A stretch of DNA of 37,073 bases. It comes from Rhodospirillaceae bacterium. GTDB taxonomy: Bacteria > Pseudomonadota > Alphaproteobacteria > Puniceispirillales > Puniceispirillaceae. Positions 23,362 to 31,150 of the stretch are shown here, piece by piece. Made by a program: the position numbers and the translations under genes. How positions within the stretch are numbered: the stretch's first letter is position 1; each line of letters starts with the position of its first letter. The notes under the pieces were generated by a model. That model saw only the letters and a list, made by a program, of their open reading frames with translations. It was not told where the DNA came from and did no database searches. The DNA lies in the NCBI GenBank assembly GCA_011522725.1, contig WTIL01000081.1, positions 66,259 to 103,331 on the forward strand, given 5' to 3'.

Positions 23362-24306
23362 TCAGGGCAATTTTGCCAGCCGGTCTGTGATGAGCCTGAA
23401 AAAGGCATCGGCATCGAGATCACCGACAACGAACGCATTATGCGGCCGGTCTGTGACCTGCCACCAGTCGATGACCGTCATGCCCATGGTCAGATCGCTT
23501 CCGGTCTCGATCTCGACATTGCAGTGCCGTCCCGAGAACATCTCCGGCTGCAGCATCCAGGCGATGGTGCAGGGGTCGTGAAGCGGGCCACCGTCGCTGC
23601 CGTATTTTTCCTCGTCGAACCGTTCGTAGAATTCCAGCATATCCGCCACCGCAACAGCAGTCTTCGACCCGATGGCGCGGATTGCTGCGGTGCGCGCCGC
23701 CGTTGTCATGGCCTTGTGCGTGACATCGAGCGGCATCATCGTGATCGGGATGCCGGCGGCGAACATTTCGGCCGCGGCCTGCGGGTCGACATAGATGTTG
23801 AATTCGGCGGCTGGCGTGATGTTGCCACCCTCGAAATAGCCGCCTCCCATCATCACGATCCGGCCGATCCTTTCCGCGATGTCCGGGGCCTTGCGCAGCG
23901 CCATGGCGATGTTGGTCAGGGGGCCGATCGGCGCGATGGTCACGCTGCCACTGTCTTCTGACCTGATGGTGTCGATCAGGAAATCGACGGCATGCCCGTC
24001 CTGAAGCGGGGTCGCCGGGGGCGGCAGGACCGGGCCGTCGAGGCCGGTACTGCCATGTACATGCTCAGCTGTCACGAGGCTTCGCGCCAGTGGCTGCTCT
24101 GCGCCTGCAAAGACGGGCATGTCGGTACAGCCGGCAAGGTCGCAGATCTTGCGCGCATTCTCCTGCGTCAGGGCCAGCGGTACATTGCCGGCAACGGTTG
24201 TGATCCCCAGCACATCGAGTTCCGGGCTGGCAAAGGCAAGCAGCATGGCCACCGCGTCGTCCTGCCCCGGATCCGTATCGATAATCAGCTTCTGCTTAGG
24301 TGCCAT
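23362..24306 (-). CDS. Inosine-uridine preferring nucleoside hydrolase family protein
   Basis: The 314-residue product has the calcium-binding N-terminal motif LIIDTDPGQDDAVAMLLAF (D10, D12, D16, D17), the central SVTIAPIGPLTNIAMAL, IVMMGGGYFEGGNITPAAEFN and the catalytic-region histidine-aspartate in GGPLHDPCTIAWML. Such enzymes cleave the N-glycosidic bond of ribonucleosides or related N-ribosides to base and ribose in the cytoplasm. The substrate-specificity loop cannot be read reliably by eye. It is the last gene of a minus-strand run containing a COG4529 flavoprotein, an omega-transaminase and an SDR. The link to those is unclear. Confidence 0.94.
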   Translation of the reverse strand: MAPKQKLIIDTDPGQDDAVAMLLAFASPELDVLGITTVAGNVPLALTQENARKICDLAGCTDMPVFAGAEQPLARSLVTAEHVHGSTGLDGPVLPPPATPLQDGHAVDFLIDTIRSEDSGSVTIAPIGPLTNIAMALRKAPDIAERIGRIVMMGGGYFEGGNITPAAEFNIYVDPQAAAEMFAAGIPITMMPLDVTHKAMTTAARTAAIRAIGSKTAVAVADMLEFYERFDEEKYGSDGGPLHDPCTIAWMLQPEMFSGRHCNVEIETGSDLTMGMTVIDWWQVTDRPHNAFVVGDLDADAFFRLITDRLAKLP

Positions 24307-24382
24307 GATCTATCCGCCAGATGATTGAAAGGTGCTCGGTCAAGTGTCGGCAAGCCGAAGGATTTTTGCAATCTTTGTGGTG

Positions 24383-25705
24383 TTATTGCACCAGACGAGC
24401 GGCAAGCCCTCGTGCCTGTCGCGCGATGCTGGCCGATCCAAGCACGTCACCGGCGACATGTGACGTCATGGGGCCAATCCCGAACATATTGCCGTGCGGC
24501 GTGCCATCCGCCCGGATCAGCGCAAGCTCGCTCGTCATTGCTGGACGATGGCTGACAGTCTGGTGGCGCGCTGCGGTCCCGTTATCCAGAATTCGGGTGA
24601 TCAGCGGGTCGCGGCCGGCACCACTGCAGTTGATCACCGCATCTGCTGAAAGTCTGGCGCCTGTCGCAAGCCCGACATCGTGAACGCCACCACTGGTCGT
24701 CGTGATGCCGGTGACCATGTCGGTGACAATGTCGAGTTGGCCTGTATCGAGAAGCATCTGTGCCGAGCCAAATGCCTGCGGGCCGGCGCGGAAGCGTGCG
24801 AGCGACCACAGCCAGCCGAAGCGGCGCATCAACCGTCCCTGGTCGGCCGCATCCAGCCGCTGCCAGGCGGCTGAAATATGATACCGCAGGCTTTCAAAGC
24901 GACGCTGCCACTCGGTGTCTTCCCAGGGGATGTCCCCCACTGTATCACGCATGAATTTCAGGAAGCCGGAGGCCCGCACATCCTGTGGCCATTCCAGCGC
25001 ATCGGCGTCCCGCCAGCCTGTCTGCACCGGTGGCAACATGCCGTCAGGTGCGACAAGGGTAATTCCGCCATGATGTTGGCGATGGCGCAGTGTGTGGATT
25101 GCGTCGAGTGCCGTCAGTCCGCTGCCAATCACCACGATGCGGGCGCCGCCGTCGATATTTTCGGGCCAGTCGCCAAGCCACGGCACCCTGACGAGAGATG
25201 GTGTATCAGCGATCTGCTCGCGAAATGGCCATACGGGAGGCGGATTGCCGGTGGCGAGAACGATTCGTGATGCGCCGGTTGTGCTGCCGTCATCCAGTTC
25301 GATATCCCAGCCGTCGCCGGAAGCGCTGATGTTCACCGCCGAGGCTTTGATGTGCGGCAGTGATGCAAGTGCCGGCCGTGCCCTGATCTCGCTGGCGATG
25401 TAGGAAGCAAAATCCCGGCGACGGTAGAATGCGCCGACATCTGTATCGGCTTCCCGGTCACCGGCGATGTTCGTGGCAGCCCAGTTGGCAAAATGGCCGG
25501 GATCGTCCGGCCAGACCTGCATGAGCTCTGCCCTGACATTCAGCCGGAAATCGTCATTCACGCATCCGAATGCCTGACCGGTACCAAGCGCCTGCGGCCC
25601 GATGACGGTAACGCCGTCCATCTTGGCGCCGCGTGCCTCGAGATGCAGGAGCAATGCGGCGGCGCTATAGCCGCTGCCAATGATGCACAGGCCGGACGGC
25701 GTCAC
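24383..25705 (-). CDS. FAD/NAD(P)-binding protein, COG4529 type
   Basis: The 440-residue protein begins with LCIIGSGYSAAALLLHLEARG and has a second dinucleotide motif ARIVVIGSGLTALDAIHTLR near residue 190, as in the COG4529/NAD_binding_9 flavoproteins. Other family features are GTGQAFGCVNDDFRLNVRAELM, the LATGNPPPVWPF block and the C-terminal FGIGPMTSHVAGDVLGSASIARQARGL. Function in this family is mostly unknown; related N-hydroxylating and thiol-oxidising enzymes exist. The start is GTG at 25705, eleven bases after the transaminase stop, so the two genes are probably cotranscribed. No signal peptide is present. Confidence 0.9.
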   Translation of the reverse strand: MTPSGLCIIGSGYSAAALLLHLEARGAKMDGVTVIGPQALGTGQAFGCVNDDFRLNVRAELMQVWPDDPGHFANWAATNIAGDREADTDVGAFYRRRDFASYIASEIRARPALASLPHIKASAVNISASGDGWDIELDDGSTTGASRIVLATGNPPPVWPFREQIADTPSLVRVPWLGDWPENIDGGARIVVIGSGLTALDAIHTLRHRQHHGGITLVAPDGMLPPVQTGWRDADALEWPQDVRASGFLKFMRDTVGDIPWEDTEWQRRFESLRYHISAAWQRLDAADQGRLMRRFGWLWSLARFRAGPQAFGSAQMLLDTGQLDIVTDMVTGITTTSGGVHDVGLATGARLSADAVINCSGAGRDPLITRILDNGTAARHQTVSHRPAMTSELALIRADGTPHGNMFGIGPMTSHVAGDVLGSASIARQARGLAARLVQ

Positions 25706-25716
25706 CCCGGCACCCG

Positions 25717-27135
25717 TCAGCGAAGGCTTTCGGCCGTCGCGGTGAATTCATCGAGGGCGGCTTCCACCCGGTCGAACATGTCGTCCAGCTCGTCGCCATT
25801 GATCACCAGCGGCGGGCAGAAACCGATGATGTCACCGGGAAGGGCGCGCAGGATCACCCCGTGCTCCTGAATGACGGCGACGGCGCGCGCCGCAATCTTG
25901 TGCGCGGGGTCGAACTTGGCCTTGCTGTCCGGCTCGGAGCTGAATTCCATCGCCCCGATCATGCCGACGGAACGGGTGTTCCCGATGAAGGGGAACCGGT
26001 CCATCCGCGCCACGCGCTCGGCAAAACGCGGTGCCAGCCGTTTCACATTGCCGATGATGTCGCGCTCCTGCATCAGTTGCTGCGCGCGCAAGGCCACGGC
26101 CGCGCAGACCGGATGCGCCGAATAGGTGTAGCCATGGCCGAAGATGCCGAGCGACTCTGCCTGTCCGGCGAGCGTGTCATAGACACGGTCCGACATCAGC
26201 ACGGCCGAGATCGGAAGATAGGCCGATGACAGCGCCTTGGCGCATGTCAGCATGTCGGGCTGGACATCCATCGTCTGCGATCCCCACATCTCGCCTGTCC
26301 GGCCGAACCCGCAGATCACCTCGTCGGCGACGAGCAGAACGTCGTGTCGTTCCAGAACTTCCCTGATGGCGGCGAAATAGCCGGCCGGCGGAATGATCAC
26401 GCCGCCGGCGCCCATGACCGGTTCGGCGAACAGGGCGCCGACGGTCTCGGGACCTTCCTCGATGATCAGTGCTTCGAGCTCGGCGGCACAGCGTGCGGTA
26501 AATTCGGCTTCGCTCTCGCCGTCGCGGCCCTCGTTGTAGTAATCCGGTGTGGTGGTGTGCTTGACGAAATCAAGCGGCAGGCCGAAGCCGTTCTGCGCAT
26601 AGGCGAGGGCCGTCATGCTGGCCGCCGCCATGGTCACGCCGTGATAGCCGCGCCGGCGGCTGATGATCTTGCGCTTTTCCGGCTTTCCGCGCGCGGCCTG
26701 ATAGTACCAGACCATCTTCATCGCGGTGTCGTTGGCTTCCGAACCCGATGAACAGAAAAATGCCTTGCCGAAGCTCGACCCGTCGGCGGCCGGCGGTGCG
26801 ATGCTGATCAGATGTTCGGCAAGGTCGATGGCCGGGCCGACGGTCTTGCCGGCAAAGCTGTGATAGAAGGGCAGCTGGTTGAACTGGTCGATGGCCGCCT
26901 TCACGAGCTCCGGCTCTGAAAATCCTAGCGAGGTGCACCACAGCCCGCTCATCCCCTCATAGAAAGGCTTGCCGTTGTCGTCATGAACGAAAACGCCGCT
27001 TCCCTTGGCCATGATGTGCGGTCCGGCATCCGCCAGCATCGACGGGTTGGTGTAGGGATGCATGTGAAAGGCGATATCGCGGCTTGCCGGCGAGTTGCCT
27101 GAGAGCGGGCTGGTCTTGGCGTCGTCTGGACTCAT
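25717..27135 (-). CDS. Class III pyridoxal-phosphate omega-aminotransferase
   Basis: The 472-residue enzyme has the class III aminotransferase pattern of the pyruvate-dependent omega-transaminases: HMHPYTNP near residue 25, GMSGLWCTSLGF, the PLP-phosphate loop SSGSEANDTAMKMVWYY at 129-145, ISRRRGYHGVT, the cofactor aspartate in LLVADEVICGFGRTG (D271) and the Schiff-base lysine K300 in CAKALSSAYLPISA. These enzymes transfer an amino group from beta-alanine, taurine, polyamines or other omega-amines to pyruvate. It differs from the ectoine-pathway EctB in its motifs and is not near ectC. Start ATG 27135. Upstream is an SDR and downstream a COG4529 flavoprotein, both close on the same strand. 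Confidence 0.94.
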   Translation of the reverse strand: MSPDDAKTSPLSGNSPASRDIAFHMHPYTNPSMLADAGPHIMAKGSGVFVHDDNGKPFYEGMSGLWCTSLGFSEPELVKAAIDQFNQLPFYHSFAGKTVGPAIDLAEHLISIAPPAADGSSFGKAFFCSSGSEANDTAMKMVWYYQAARGKPEKRKIISRRRGYHGVTMAAASMTALAYAQNGFGLPLDFVKHTTTPDYYNEGRDGESEAEFTARCAAELEALIIEEGPETVGALFAEPVMGAGGVIIPPAGYFAAIREVLERHDVLLVADEVICGFGRTGEMWGSQTMDVQPDMLTCAKALSSAYLPISAVLMSDRVYDTLAGQAESLGIFGHGYTYSAHPVCAAVALRAQQLMQERDIIGNVKRLAPRFAERVARMDRFPFIGNTRSVGMIGAMEFSSEPDSKAKFDPAHKIAARAVAVIQEHGVILRALPGDIIGFCPPLVINGDELDDMFDRVEAALDEFTATAESLR

Positions 27136-27183
27136 GATACGGATCTCCCACGTTGGACGCGGCGCTATGCGGGGGTTGCGGCG

Positions 27184-27924
27184 TCAGACGTGCTGACCGC
27201 CATTCACGTGAAGCTCGGCTCCGTTGATGTAGCCAGCGCTTTCATTACACAGGAAAAAGATGGTCTCCGCCACTTCCTCGGATGTACCAAAACGTCCCAG
27301 GGGGATGGAGGGCAGCATCGCCTCCTCGCTTCCCGGTGACAGGATGCCGGTCAGGATCTCGCCCGGCGCGATGGCGTTCACCCGCACGCCGCGCTTGCCG
27401 AAATCGGATGCCATTTCACGGGTCAGTGCGCTGAGCGCCGCCTTCGATGCGGCATAGGCCGTACCGGCGAATTCATGCACCCGGCTTCCGGCGATGGAGG
27501 TGACATTCACCACCGTCCCGTTGCCCTGCTGCAGCGGTTCGATAAGGGCCCGTGCCAGCATGACGGGCGCGAAGACATTCACCTGAAAGACGCCGTGCCA
27601 TACATCAAGCGGCGTCGACATCGAATCCATACGGTCACCGGCCTCGCTCTTCGGTGATATGCCGGCATTGTTCACAAGAGCATGCAGCGGTGCGCCGCCG
27701 AGTTTCTCGATGAGTTCCCGCGCGCCACTCTCGATTTCTGCCGGTGAGGCAAGGTCGATCTGAAGGTGGTTCTCCTCGCCTGCATCCCAGGGGCAATTGG
27801 GATGAAGCGGGCTGCGCGAGCATGTGATAATTCGCCAGCCGGCCTCAGAGAAGCGCTTGACCGTTGCGTGTCCGATCCCCCGGCTGGCGCCGGTCAGAAC
27901 CATCGTTTTTCTGGCATCCTTCAT
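27184..27924 (-). CDS. Short-chain dehydrogenase/reductase
   Basis: The 246-residue product is a classical SDR: cofactor motif VLTGASRGIGHATVKRF, LVNNAGISPKSEAG, the catalytic serine in VVNVTSIAGSRV, YAASKAALSALTREM with catalytic Tyr and Lys, and VNAIAPGEILTGIL, ending YINGAELHVNGGQHV. Such proteins oxidise alcohols or reduce ketones with NAD(P). I use ATG at 27924, giving the standard length; the frame extends 12 codons upstream. It lies 48 bases from both tupC and the transaminase, on the same strand. A role in oxidising or reducing a carbonyl linked with the transaminase is plausible but unproven. Confidence 0.93.
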   Translation of the reverse strand: MKDARKTMVLTGASRGIGHATVKRFSEAGWRIITCSRSPLHPNCPWDAGEENHLQIDLASPAEIESGARELIEKLGGAPLHALVNNAGISPKSEAGDRMDSMSTPLDVWHGVFQVNVFAPVMLARALIEPLQQGNGTVVNVTSIAGSRVHEFAGTAYAASKAALSALTREMASDFGKRGVRVNAIAPGEILTGILSPGSEEAMLPSIPLGRFGTSEEVAETIFFLCNESAGYINGAELHVNGGQHV

Positions 27925-27972
27925 GCGCAACACGCTAGTCGATTTGCAGCCTGCTGCCAAGGCAGGTCATGA

Positions 27973-28659
27973 TCACAGATGTTCCAGATACTGCCTTGTC
28001 AGCGCATGCCCGGGCGCCTTGAAAAATGTTGCCGCCGGCGCCGCTTCAACAAGCCTGCCGCCATCGAGAAACAGCACGTCCTGCCCCAGACGCTCGGCCT
28101 GCGAGCGGTTGTGTGTCGTCATCACAATGGTGGTGCCGGCTGCATGTGCTTCCCGGATCATGTCTTCGACGAACTTGGTGGCGGCAAAATCCAGATGTGC
28201 TGTCGGCTCGTCGAGGAACAGGATGTCGGGCTTCGTGGCAAGCGCGCCGATCAGGGCCAGTTTCTGCTGCTCGCCGCCTGACAGGGCTCTTGCCGGTGCA
28301 CTCGTCCGGTCCTGAATTCCGGCGCGCTTCATCCAGTCCGCCAGCTCCGTTTCCGCGACGCCGGGGCAGACAAACCGCAGATGTCCGGCTGCTGTCCGGC
28401 GCATGATGATCGGTTTCTGGAAGACCATTTTCTGGCGGTCGCGCGGCGGCGCATCGACGCTTCCGGACTCAAGTTCCAGCAGGCCGTGAAGGCAGCTGAG
28501 CAACAGCGTCTTTCCGGCGCCGTTATAGCCGAGCAGGAAGGTGATGCTTCCCCTTCGGATATCGAGGGAAACTGAGTCCAGGAGCCTGTTGCCGTCGCGC
28601 GACAGGCAGATATCCCGCGCAGACAGGATCATCTCGCTGGTTTGCCGGTCAGACGTCAT
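27973..28659 (-). CDS. tupC: Tungstate ABC transporter ATP-binding protein
   Basis: The 228-residue ATPase carries Walker A GYNGAGKT at residues 44-51, the signature LSGGEQQKLAL, Walker B ILFLDEPTAHLD and the switch histidine in VMTTHNRSQA. The short length and pairing with a TupB-like permease indicate the tungstate (TupABC) type rather than molybdate ModC, which usually has a C-terminal TOBE domain; none is visible here. It acts on the cytoplasmic face of the inner membrane. Its start overlaps the permease gene by 11 bases. The distinction between tungstate and molybdate or vanadate rests mainly on the permease. Confidence 0.86.
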   Translation of the reverse strand: MTSDRQTSEMILSARDICLSRDGNRLLDSVSLDIRRGSITFLLGYNGAGKTLLLSCLHGLLELESGSVDAPPRDRQKMVFQKPIIMRRTAAGHLRFVCPGVAETELADWMKRAGIQDRTSAPARALSGGEQQKLALIGALATKPDILFLDEPTAHLDFAATKFVEDMIREAHAAGTTIVMTTHNRSQAERLGQDVLFLDGGRLVEAAPAATFFKAPGHALTRQYLEHL

Positions 28660-29356
28660 GGCCGAAGTTCCGAAGGCTGTTGCGCAGGATCTGGCTGGCG
28701 ATGTTCACCACAAGGGCGACGAGCAGCAGCACAATTCCGAGCGCCATCGCAAAGGCAAGCTCGCCCATCGATGTGGCAAGCGCGATCGAGGTCGTCATCA
28801 CGCGTGTGGAATGCCGGATGTTGCCGCCGACAATCATCACCGCTCCGACCTCGGAAATGGCCCGCCCGAAACACACCAGAGCGATGGTCAAAAGCGTGGC
28901 ACGGGCCTCGAAAACAAGTGTGCGGATGCGCGTGAGCCTGCCAAGGCCGAGTGACTGGAAAAGCGGAGCATATTCTGCGTTCAGGGCTTCGAAAGCCTGC
29001 CTCGACAGCGCAATCGAGATCGGCAGCACAAGCACGGTTTGCGCGATCATCATTGCTGCCGGCGTATAAAGAATGCCCAGAAATCCGAACGGGCCGGCGC
29101 GGGAGATCAGAAGATAGATCAGCAGGCCGATCACCACCGGCGGCATTCCGAGAAACGTGTTGCTGATCACAATCAGGGGCGTGCGTCCGGGAAACCTGTA
29201 GGCGGCAAGGATCGCGCCGAGCGGCAGACCGATCAGCAGCGATGTCGCCACCGCTGTCATGCTGACCGTCAGCGACAGGCCGATGATGGACATAAGCTCC
29301 GGGTCGCCGTTGGCGAGCAGCGTCAGCGCAATCTGGAACGGGGTCAGGAAATCCAT
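28649..29356 (-). CDS. tupB: Tungstate ABC transporter permease
   Basis: The 235-residue protein has five to six membrane helices and the conserved ABC-permease loop near ARATLLTIALVCFGRAISEVGAV. The segment MIVGGNIRHSTRVMTTSIALATSMGE is typical of TupB. It forms the channel that moves tungstate across the inner membrane, normally with the periplasmic binding protein TupA. No tupA lies within the window: the next gene upstream encodes a DUF2244 protein and only 89 bases separate them. The binding protein must be encoded elsewhere or is absent. The ribosome site is weak. Confidence 0.88.
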   Translation of the reverse strand: MDFLTPFQIALTLLANGDPELMSIIGLSLTVSMTAVATSLLIGLPLGAILAAYRFPGRTPLIVISNTFLGMPPVVIGLLIYLLISRAGPFGFLGILYTPAAMMIAQTVLVLPISIALSRQAFEALNAEYAPLFQSLGLGRLTRIRTLVFEARATLLTIALVCFGRAISEVGAVMIVGGNIRHSTRVMTTSIALATSMGELAFAMALGIVLLLVALVVNIASQILRNSLRNFGHDV

Positions 29357-29445
29357 AACGGCAATGTGGCGCGAAATGACAGGGAATGCATCCTATTTTC
29401 GGCAGGCAGGCCTTGATATTTCGGGCCTTGTGAGGCGGCTTTGGT

Positions 29446-29994
29446 TCAACGCGTCCCTTCGACAGGTTCCGCAGCGACAGGATCTTCGTCACGCAGCGAG
29501 GCGGCACGCGCCCGTTCCACCATTCTGCCGACCTCCCGTGCAAGACGCGGCGTTTCCGCAGGGTGCAGGAACTGCCCGATCTCGGCTGTCTTGCCATGCG
29601 ACCGGGCGATGATTTTCCGGCGTTGGCGCGATCGCATCTCCGGCTCGTCGCGCGGGGTCAGTTCAACCTGTACCCATGCGGTGGGCATTTCGGTCGTTTC
29701 CCTGTCTCCTTCGGGCGACACATTCTCGATTTTCAACTTCTTGGTCGTGGCTGTCAGATGCTGGCGGCGTTTTGCGGCGCGGTAATTCAGCTTGAACGCT
29801 CCCCAAACAACAAGAATTTCTAGCCCGAGGAAGCCGATGACCGGCCAGGCGCCAAGCAGGAAGAAGCCGAGGCCGATGCAGAAAGCCAGCGAGCCGAGGG
29901 CTGCCATCACAAGGGCAAAGCCGCGTGGCGACAACGACCTGTGCGGCCAGATGGTCAGGCTTTCCCGGAATCTGTTGCTGTTGCTTTCAGTCAT
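29446..29994 (-). CDS. DUF2244 membrane protein
   Basis: The 182-residue protein has two adjacent membrane helices (LSPRGFALVMAALGSLAFC and PVIGFLGLEILVVWGAFK) followed by a cytoplasmic beta-rich domain, the DUF2244 layout common in alphaproteobacteria. The C-terminal region EIGQFLHPAETPRLAREVGRMVERA is the conserved end of the domain. The function is unknown. The last 20 residues are acidic and variable. It is upstream of tupB on the same strand with an 89-base gap and divergent from the extradiol dioxygenase gene. Confidence 0.9.
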   Translation of the reverse strand: MTESNSNRFRESLTIWPHRSLSPRGFALVMAALGSLAFCIGLGFFLLGAWPVIGFLGLEILVVWGAFKLNYRAAKRRQHLTATTKKLKIENVSPEGDRETTEMPTAWVQVELTPRDEPEMRSRQRRKIIARSHGKTAEIGQFLHPAETPRLAREVGRMVERARAASLRDEDPVAAEPVEGTR

Positions 29995-30174
29995 GAGCGT
30001 TCAATATTGCGAGAAGACAATCTCTAGAAGCCACAAAGCCGTCTTTCCGGTCAATTGCTATCCTCTGTCAGCCTGCGGTCCGCGACAGTGTTACGCATCG
30101 TTTGGCGATAGGCCGAGATGGCTTGCAATGCCAACGCTTGCGCCGCTAGGCTGATTTCAGGAGGGCTGGGTCAC

Positions 30175-31143
30175 ATGCCGATTGTTGCGCTTGGATATAT
30201 GGGGATCAGGTCACAGGCTCTTGCCGACTGGTCCGATTATGCGGGCAGGCTGCTTGGCATGCAGAAGGTTGATTCCGGTGGTGGATCCATGGCCTTCCGC
30301 ATGGATGACTGGCGTCAGAGGCTGGTGGTCATTGACGAAGGGGGCGACGAGTTCGCCTTTATGGGGTGGCAGGTGGCCGACACCTCCGATCTCGACGGGC
30401 TGGCGGCGCGGATTGAAGGAGCCGGTATCGCCGTCACCGAGGCGGGCCGTGCGCTGTGTGACCAGCGGTTCGTCGAGCGCATGATCCATTTCGACGACCC
30501 TGACGGCAACCGTGTCGAACTGTTCGCCAACCCGCGCCTTGCAACAGACCCGTTCAGCCCCGGCCGTGCTATCGAAGGGTTTCTGACGGGTCCCTACGGC
30601 ATGGGGCACGCGGTTCTTCATGTTGCCGATGTCGCACCGTTGCTTCCGCTTTACCGCGACATCCTCGGCTTCCACGTCAGCGACTATGCGCTGGATCCCT
30701 ATCCCATGTATTTCTTCCATGTGAATGGCCGCCATCACAGCTTTGCCATGATCGGCACGGGCCGGCGCGGACTTCATCATTTCATGGTCGAATACCAGAA
30801 CCTCGACGATGTCGGGCAGGGTTATGACCTCGCGCAGCTCGAGGATGACTGTGTGGCCTACACGCTTGGCCGGCACACCAATGACTATATGACTTCCTTC
30901 TATGCGAACACGCCCTCGAGCTTCTTCATCGAAAGTGGCTGGGGAGGCCGGGTCATAGATGTCGAAAGCTGGCAGCCGCATGAGACAAATGTCGGGCCGA
31001 GCTTCTGGGGTCACGAGCGTGTCCATCTTCCCGAGGATCGGCGCAAGATGATGCGCGATCTTCGCCTTCAGGCCGCCGCCGAGGGCAAGCGCACGCCGAT
31101 GATGGCGGAATGCCCCTGGCTGTATGATCAACTGTCCCGCTGA
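30175..31143 (+). CDS. Extradiol ring-cleavage dioxygenase (BphC-type, VOC family)
   Basis: The 322-residue two-domain VOC protein has the iron ligands of type I extradiol dioxygenases at H145 (GPYGMGHAVLHV), H202 (GLHHFMVEYQN) and E253 (SFFIESGWGG), spaced as in 2,3-dihydroxybiphenyl 1,2-dioxygenase. It should cleave a catechol ring next to the hydroxyl groups with Fe(II) and oxygen. ATG at 30175 follows AGGAGG with a ten-base spacer, one of the best ribosome sites in the window. The MhpA-type hydroxylase begins seven bases after its stop, so hydroxylation and ring cleavage are encoded together. The exact catechol is unknown. Confidence 0.93.
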   Translation: MPIVALGYMGIRSQALADWSDYAGRLLGMQKVDSGGGSMAFRMDDWRQRLVVIDEGGDEFAFMGWQVADTSDLDGLAARIEGAGIAVTEAGRALCDQRFVERMIHFDDPDGNRVELFANPRLATDPFSPGRAIEGFLTGPYGMGHAVLHVADVAPLLPLYRDILGFHVSDYALDPYPMYFFHVNGRHHSFAMIGTGRRGLHHFMVEYQNLDDVGQGYDLAQLEDDCVAYTLGRHTNDYMTSFYANTPSSFFIESGWGGRVIDVESWQPHETNVGPSFWGHERVHLPEDRRKMMRDLRLQAAAEGKRTPMMAECPWLYDQLSR

Positions 31144-31150
31144 TAATCAG

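Noticed and set aside
25717-27135. EctB (diaminobutyrate aminotransferase) to go with ectC
   Set aside because: The class III transaminase has omega-transaminase motifs, is 23 kb away and is grouped with an SDR and a flavoprotein, not with ectA/ectC.
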